A stretch of 64,000 bases of DNA from positions 691,476,268-691,540,267 of the forward strand of contig CM068367.1 of the NCBI GenBank assembly GCA_034769895.1, read 5' to 3'. The position numbers and the translations under genes were made by a program. Each line of letters begins with the position of its first letter. Within the stretch, counting starts at the first letter, position 1. Origin of the DNA: Magicicada septendecula (lineage: Eukaryota; Arthropoda; Insecta; Hemiptera; Cicadidae). Shown here in pieces: positions 59,027 to 64,000 of the stretch. The notes beneath the pieces were generated by a model. The model was not told where the DNA came from and ran no database searches. It saw only the letters and a list, made by a program, of their open reading frames with translations.

Positions 59027-59916
59027 TCTTGCGTCAGTATACAGGTGTATTATATTATACTGCTAATAGCTTACTCGTAAACAATGTAAATATATGCACC
59101 GTACTCCCTGGTTATTAATCTGAATGATTATTTATTACCACTCCTCACGATCTGATACATTGATCGTGGTTACACTTCACTTTATTTCGCACATGAACGA
59201 TTTTATTTTCTTCTTGACTGATTATTTCATTGGTTATGTTTGATACTTAACCTCGTTCTTTAACACGCACTTCTAGTAAAAGTATCACTACTATTATCGA
59301 TGCACTGATATTTAATTATACTTCTTCCGTCTCGTTGATTATTGAATTTTGGATGATAAATCGGCCTGGATTAGTTGTTGTTGATTGAGTGGAAAGAGAC
59401 AAAATGCTTCTCTGTTTACAATTGCGATCGTTTATATAGTTTTTTTAGAAGTCCGCTAGGCAGTGTCGGCGGGTTTCTAAAGTAGTCCGTGATTGGTTGA
59501 AAATGATGTCATCCTGACGTAATTCTATTTATAGGCATTACATATTTGTATTCAGAGCGTCATTGTCGTTATTGTTATTATTTCATTGTATTTATTTGAA
59601 ATTCACCAAATTTATGATGCTAACGTTTATATCTCAGTTATTACAATTACAATTCAGGTTCTATTACTATCATTATAAAGCTTGTTTATTTCTCTTTATT
59701 TTGACATGGCTTGATGCCAGTTTGGTCACAGTTTTCATTAACATTTCTTTATTCTAAACTAACTAATGCATTGTTTACATTCGTCGTCCGCTAAATGTTG
59801 CAGATCCGACTAATAACTTTTTCTTAATATTCGTTTAATTATTCTTAATTTCTAATTTGAACATGATTATTTGATTAAAAAGAACACCTTATTATATGTA
59901 AATGCTGTATCCAGCT
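59027..59916. other. 890-bp block present only in the right LTR of element F
   Basis: It lies between ATTATTGTT and GAACAATATT, which are adjacent in the left LTR. There is no target duplication, so it is more likely a deletion in the left copy than an insertion here. It contains a promoter-like cluster on the plus strand: GATTGGTTG (59489), TGATGTCA and TGACGTAA (59503-59522), and CTATTTATAG (59526-59535). Confidence 0.6.
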
Positions 59917-60341
59917 GAACAATATTAATTATTAGCATATATTTTTTGTTTATTGTTTATCATAAACTTCCATATTTAACTATTTTTACTTCAACATGTC
60001 TTTCTTATCTCTTATTCTTATAACATCACTCAAGTAGTGGTGCTTTACATTCTTTTTGGCATTATCATTACTTTACTCCCCTATGCTTAGTAGGGTTTCT
60101 ATCTGATTCTTATTTTCATGACTTAATTTGGTCATTCTGAGTTTGTTATCATTCCTTTACAATGTTTTGTTCCTTGACTATTATGACATTTCTCTACATA
60201 TTTTATCTACTTATGATGTTACCTAAACACATTCAGTGGTTACATTGATTGTTATTCTTAATTTATGATAACACATATTATTGGTTTTCTTATTTTCTTT
60301 TACAGTTTATGATTAATCATAGTATCGTTCTTTATATTTGT

Positions 60342-60527
60342 TAATTACTTATTTTTTGCGTACCGTATCACTTATTATATGATATATAATTATGTATTTA
60401 TGTATAATTATGTAATATAATTAATGTAATATAATTATGTATCTGAGGATGGGACTTAGTCCCGAAACGCGTCATCAGTGACGAAACTGTGTATCGCTAA
60501 AGTGGATATTAAGGTAATTATATATCA
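60342..60527 (+). mobile_element. Hammerhead-bearing Penelope-type fragment inserted in F's LTR
   Basis: 186 bases flanked by CTTTATATTTGT on both sides (60330-60341 and 60528-60539) and absent from the left LTR at 47090. The right part (GGATATTAAGGTAATTATATAT) aligns with the pseudo-LTR of the Penelope-like element (GGATATAAGGTGATTTATTTAT), so it is a severely truncated relative. Confidence 0.85.
60433..60490 (+). ncRNA. Hammerhead ribozyme (Penelope-type fragment)
   Basis: CTGAGGA (60443-60449; fits CUGANGA), stem II GGGAC/GTCCC around TTA, then GAAACGCGTC with cleavage expected after 60473. Stem I is weak in the window (two pairs next to the core), so activity may need a partner copy. Confidence 0.7.
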
Positions 60528-60933
60528 CTTTATATTTGTGTTTTTCAACTCATTACTTTGACATGGATCAACTAATGTGCTGTTTCTATTTATAATACAT
60601 GACACAAATATTATTCATGTCATTTCTTATCTTACTTATTTTATTTTATTTGATTCATCAAAGGTTTTATCGCGCTCACTTAACAATTTATGTGGGAAAC
60701 TTGTCTTGTCATTTCGTCTTTGTCATTCTGTTTATTTATGTTGTATTGTCATTTTATGCAGATAGTAGATTTACCACTGTTCACCTGGATTTCTTCTCTC
60801 CTTCCATTCTTTATTGGTTTATTATTTTTACTGTTACATTCTTCCTGGTTACTCATTTATCATTATTTTAGTATCATTCACCCTTCTGGTGTTTATTATT
60901 ATTATTATGGAACATTTTGTGATGTTACAATAT

Positions 60934-60986
60934 CCATGATCAGCGAGACCATCGTAACAATACTAATACCACATGATTTATACTAA
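60934..60986 (+). pseudogene. gag: Element H gag frame, continuation after element F
   Basis: Once one copy of the ATAT duplication is removed, the frame interrupted at 22286 stays open for about 17 codons here and ends at TAA (60984-60986). Further short open stretches follow to about 61030. Confidence 0.7.
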
Positions 60987-61265
60987 GAATGGAAGTAACA
61001 AGTCAAAGATACAAGAAGGCAAGTAACAATACATTGGGATATACTGTCAAAGGTAATTTGATTTAGCCTCACAAATATATATGGCCTATACATTAAGTTT
61101 TTTTTTTTTTTTTATCTACTTCAGATGTATCACAATTTTTTAACTACTCCAATATTTTAAATGCCATGTTATTTGATTATGTAAATTGTTTTCTACTGTT
61201 TTCCTATCATTCAAACTATTTTCTTTTAGAGTACAACTATTTGATGACATACTTCTTACACACTG
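60987..61265 (+). other. Probable remainder of element H
   Basis: AT-rich decayed sequence between H's gag stop and the mariner. It includes a T-run at 61101-61117. No gene supported. Confidence 0.35.
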
Positions 61266-61267
61266 TA

Positions 61268-62553
61268 TGAGGGTGGGGTGAAAAGTTCCAGGCCTGAATA
61301 AGAAAACAATTTTTTTTTTTATTAATTTGCTTTTATTTCTCAACATAATCTCCATTTAGCTCGATACACTTTTCCCAACCATGTTCTAGAGCAGTTATGC
61401 CAGACTGATTTGTCAAGATCCTCAAAATACCCATTTACAGCATCGCTGACTTGATTGTTGTCCCCAAATCTTTTTCCTCCGAGCCATTTTTTGAGGTTAG
61501 GAAAGAGATAAAAGTTGCTCTGGGCTAAATCTGGCAAGTATGGTGGGTGAGGAAGCAACTTAAACTTTAATTCCTTTATTTTAGCCATTGCAACAATTGA
61601 TGTGTGAGCTGGTGCATTGTCTTAGTGAAACAGCACTTTCTTTTTCGCTAAATGTAGCCGTTTTTTTTCTTTATTTCATCATTTAAATGCTACAGTAAGT
61701 TCGCTTAATACTTGCCAATAATTTTTTCCCTTTTCAATAGTCAATGAAGAGTATTCTATGCGCATCCCAAAAAACAGTCGCCATAACCTTACCAGTGGAT
61801 GGAACTGTCTTTGCCTTCGTTGGAGTTAGTTCACCTTTAGCAGTCAATTGTTTTGACTGTTGTTCGGTCTCAGGAGTGTTGTGGTGGACATAAGTCTCAT
61901 CAACAGTTATGAAAAGATGCAAAAATTTGGTTTGATTGGGCTTATAGAGTGCCAAACAATTGGTTGAAACATTCTTTCGACATTGTTTTTGGTCAGGTGT
62001 GAGCAAACGCGGCACCAATCTAGCACACAGCTTTGTCATACTCAAATGTTCATGTAAGATATTATCCATACAATCCACTGATATGCCAACAGTCTCTGCT
62101 ATCTCACTCACTTTCACTCTATGGTCTCCCAAAACTATTTTGAGGATTTTTTTTTTTTGTTTCTGGCGTAGTCACTTCAATGGGACGTCCACTGCGTGGT
62201 TCATCAGTTGTGCTCGTCCGACCCATTTTAAATTCAGCTATCCAGTGCTTAACCATTGTATTCGATGGAGAAGAGTCCCCCCAATGTTGAATCCAGCTCC
62301 TTTTTTATATCAGTTGCAGTTAAGCCTTTCAAAAAAAAATATTTAATCACAGCACGAATTTCCAATTTGTCCATTGTTAAAACAATGCTTCAGGTGCTTA
62401 CTTTGGTGGACTTTCAAACTAATACTAAACAGCTGATTTACTTGAAGATTTGAAGTTCAGCCTACAGGGTATGCAACCATACAACACGATCGAAATAATG
62501 AGCATAGTGGCGCCATCTCTGTGTGAGGCCCAGAACTTTACACCCCACCCTCG
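61268..62553 (-). mobile_element. mariner DNA transposon (inactive)
   Basis: Ends TGAGGGTGGGGTGAAAAGTT and, inverted, CGAGGGTGGGGTGTAAAGTT form imperfect terminal inverted repeats of about 30 bases; TA flanks both sides (61266-61267, 62554-62555). The length, 1286 bases, is that of a full mariner. The transposase lies on the minus strand. Confidence 0.93.
61333..62374 (-). pseudogene. mariner transposase, multiple lesions
   Basis: It starts with MDKLEIRAVIKYFFLKGL at 62374, the mariner N-terminal helix-turn-helix. Conserved features follow: a WVPR-type position (ARLVPRLLTPDQKQ), the first catalytic D in FITVDETYVHHNTPETEQQS, the second in DNAPAHTS near 61610, and the third in LPHPPYLPDLAQSNFYLFP: the D,D34D signature. 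Lesions: frame changes near 62285 and in the A-run near 62150, loss of frame around 61734, a stop just before the second D, and a frame change near 61405 that garbles the last 20 residues. A full protein of about 345 residues would cut at TA sites; this one cannot be made. Confidence 0.9.
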
Positions 62554-62580
62554 TAGTTACTGTACCTCCAACAACATTAA

Positions 62581-64000
62581 CCTTTTCGCGGCGGGGAGTG
62601 GTGAGCGACCTTGGTGATGGAACGGCTGACAGCTGTCACAGCAGCGGGGCGCTTGTAGGCTAAGCAATTACAGCACTCTTCCTGCTGCTTACACTAACTC
62701 AAACTTTACGTATCACAACGATTATTTTGCTTTATTTAAAAGTTTTCCATTCTCATTTTTCATGCATGCTTTGGACTGCCGCTGGCTGAGTTAAAAACAT
62801 TTTAAAAATTGTATTTTATTTTATTTTTTATTTATCATGAAGGTTACAATTATTACATTGTTACAACATAAATGTTTTTAATTATTACATCTAATTTTTT
62901 AACGTATGGTATTTTTCAAAACACGGCACCATGCAAAGTGCAACATCACACTTTTTGGATCTAATTCGTGTCATTTTTTGTTGCGAATGAGATGCACAGA
63001 CCACGCACCGTCTTTGGGGTATTTCTTTCTTTTTCTGTTTCTGGAAGAAACACTGGGTAATGACCATCTTTGTGTTCCAGTCGAAATGGAGACTCCTCTT
63101 CTCTTGTTCTTCGTCCACCTGTATTTTTTTCTAATTCCCCATGAAATTTATCTAGCAACTGGCGGATAAGTTCTAAATGAAATTTAGCAAGGGGCAATTT
63201 TTGTTTTTTGTGTATTTCAAACATTGTTTTTGCGTTGAGCACACACAAATCCGTCACATGAAAAAAAAAAATTTTTGTTTACCACTTTATTGTTTTACGT
63301 ATGCACTATACCGAACTTAGCATCATGTCTGTTTTCTCCACGGCACCCACTGATTTAATATAGTCTACCACACACATGGGTTTAATTTTTTTTTGGTCCG
63401 TTGTATGTTCTTTTTTGTCAGTTTCTACCATCTGTGGTCCATGCACAGTAGAAAGCATCCAAACTTCTTTGTTGTCCATCCATTTCATTGCAAGAAGTGT
63501 TCCGGATGACCTGAACTGTATTTCACCTTTTTTCAGTTTCTCGGACATCGGCGGGACGTTTTTTCTATTTTTTCGCACTGTACCAACGGCATTTGTCAAT
63601 TTTTCATTGAGCCGTAAAAACAGATCAGGACTTGAGTACCAATTATCGAGATAAATGGTGTGACCATGGTTCAAATACGGCAACAACAAACTTACAACAT
63701 CACCTGATTTTCCCCAGTCAGTGTTTTCCGACATAATTTCTGTTCCGGCACCAGCGTAGATAACATAATCAACAATATAATCGCTTTCTACGTCACAAAG
63801 AACAAAAATTTTAATACCGAAACGGCTATGTTTTTGGGGTATATACTGTTTGAATTGGAGACGACCTTTGAACAGAAACAAACTTTCGTCAATTACTAAA
63901 TTTTCAAATGGATTTAAGGCCTCTCTAAACTTTTTTCTTGTGTGTTCCACTATAAGCTGTATTTTTACAAGGCTATCTTGAGTAGGGGTCGAATTGTCAC
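62581..64000 (-). mobile_element. piggyBac-type transposon, cut by the window's right edge
   Basis: TTAA (62577-62580), the family's target site, is followed by CCTTTTCGCGGCGGGGAG, a C-rich terminal repeat start as in piggyBac-like elements. The transposase reads on the minus strand and enters from beyond the window. The other end is not visible. Confidence 0.8.
62891..64000 (-). pseudogene. piggyBac transposase, C-terminal two-thirds
   Basis: The frame is open at the right window edge (no start is visible; the GTG at 63950 is internal). The catalytic domain shows FENLVIDESLFLFKGR and TIYLDNWYSSPDLF (two catalytic D positions) and then MKWMDNKEVWMLSTVHG with the third region. It ends with a cysteine-rich zinc domain (RRCVVCASHSQ, KKCDVALCMVPCFEKYH). 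A TAG at 63306-63308 and a TAA about 12 codons later interrupt it after the core; the frame then resumes (VTDLCVLNAKTMFEIHKKQK) and shifts once more before the cysteine-rich end. piggyBac transposases excise precisely at TTAA; this copy is damaged. Confidence 0.9.

Larger units (their letters stand above)
22291..60929 (-). mobile_element. Ty3/Gypsy-type LTR element F, internally deleted and host to later insertions
   Basis: Boundaries come from an atat duplication (22287-22290 and 60930-60933), from paired LTRs, and from element H's frame resuming on the far side. On the minus strand the LTR starts TGTAACATCAC. It is preceded on the internal side of the left copy by a purine tract (GAGAGGGGAGCATA, 47467-47480). 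Left LTR: 22291-22727 plus 45651-47466. Right LTR: 57552-60929. Internal sequence is 55295-57551 plus 47467-48371. Element F itself is therefore about 9 kb; the remainder is elements A, B, C and G. gag survives in three frames; pol is reduced to two fragments. Confidence 0.85.
57552..60929 (-). repeat. Right LTR of element F
   Basis: 3378 bases, including a 186-base foreign insertion plus its 12-base duplication and an 890-base block not in the left LTR. Without these it equals the left copy in length (about 2.29 versus 2.25 kb). Its intact 58001-58040 shows the empty site of the A/B tandem. Confidence 0.87.

Noticed and set aside
59027-59916. Independent transposon insertion in F's right LTR
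   Set aside because: No terminal repeats and no target duplication at the junctions; a deletion in the left LTR explains the difference better.
1-64000. CRISPR array, operons, tRNA or rRNA genes, bacterial insertion sequences
   Set aside because: No regularly spaced short repeats, no clustered same-strand non-transposon genes, and no cloverleaf or rRNA segments were recognised; all content is eukaryotic in character.

Overview
The window reads as euchromatic-to-intergenic DNA of an arthropod, most probably an insect with a large, repeat-rich genome. It is about two-thirds A+T and has eukaryotic splice signals. It carries metazoan transposon families (Ty3/Gypsy, BEL/Pao, Penelope, mariner, pogo/Tigger, piggyBac, LINEs). 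I see no operon, ribosome binding site, rRNA, tRNA gene or CRISPR array. The assignment to arthropods is inference from the combination of element families.

Left part (1-18.8 kb). Degenerate LTR elements lie at 1.35-2.02 kb (plus, 3' end of a small element) and 4.2-8.35 kb (plus, gag-like coiled-coil ORF only). They are followed by a pogo/Jerky-type transposase relic and a LINE tail ending in (TAG)n. Two phase-compatible minus-strand exons of a DENN-domain protein (14378-14511 and 11573-11722) are the only host coding sequence I can support. A nearly intact pogo/Tigger transposon (11796-14110, TA target duplication) sits in the intron between them. Two more LINE relics follow (16.2-16.7 kb plus; 17.7-18.6 kb minus).

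Centre (18.8-61 kb). A Penelope-like element (18843-21710, minus) with GIY-YIG endonuclease is bracketed by 141-bp pseudo-LTRs, each carrying a hammerhead ribozyme. From 21.7 kb there is a layered nest of LTR retrotransposons. Element H (plus, gag relic) is interrupted by element F (minus, 22291-60929, 4-bp TSD atat); H's reading frame resumes at 60934. F's left LTR is interrupted by a tandem of two Ty3/Gypsy elements, A and B (22728-45650, three LTRs, 184-bp bookkeeping exact, no TSD). A's 3' untranslated region is interrupted by element C (minus, 30166-36690, TSD ttgt, tRNA-Lys primer site, gag-like ORF only). F's internal region is interrupted by a BEL/Pao element G (minus, 48372-55289, TSD ataat). 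F's right LTR holds a 186-bp hammerhead-bearing Penelope fragment (12-bp TSD).

Right end (61-64 kb). A mariner relic (61268-62553) is followed by a piggyBac element that begins at a TTAA (62577-62580) and runs off the window.

The genes do not form a pathway. They are stacked mobile elements, most with disabling stops or frameshifts. The most interesting signals are structural: primer-binding-site/LTR-edge duplications in three elements, hairpins abutting the polypurine tract in four elements (one with a compensatory base-pair change), two classes of hammerhead ribozyme copies, a canonical -1 slippery heptamer at the A/B gag-pol junction, and complementary lesions in A and B. All calls are by eye; no database search was possible.
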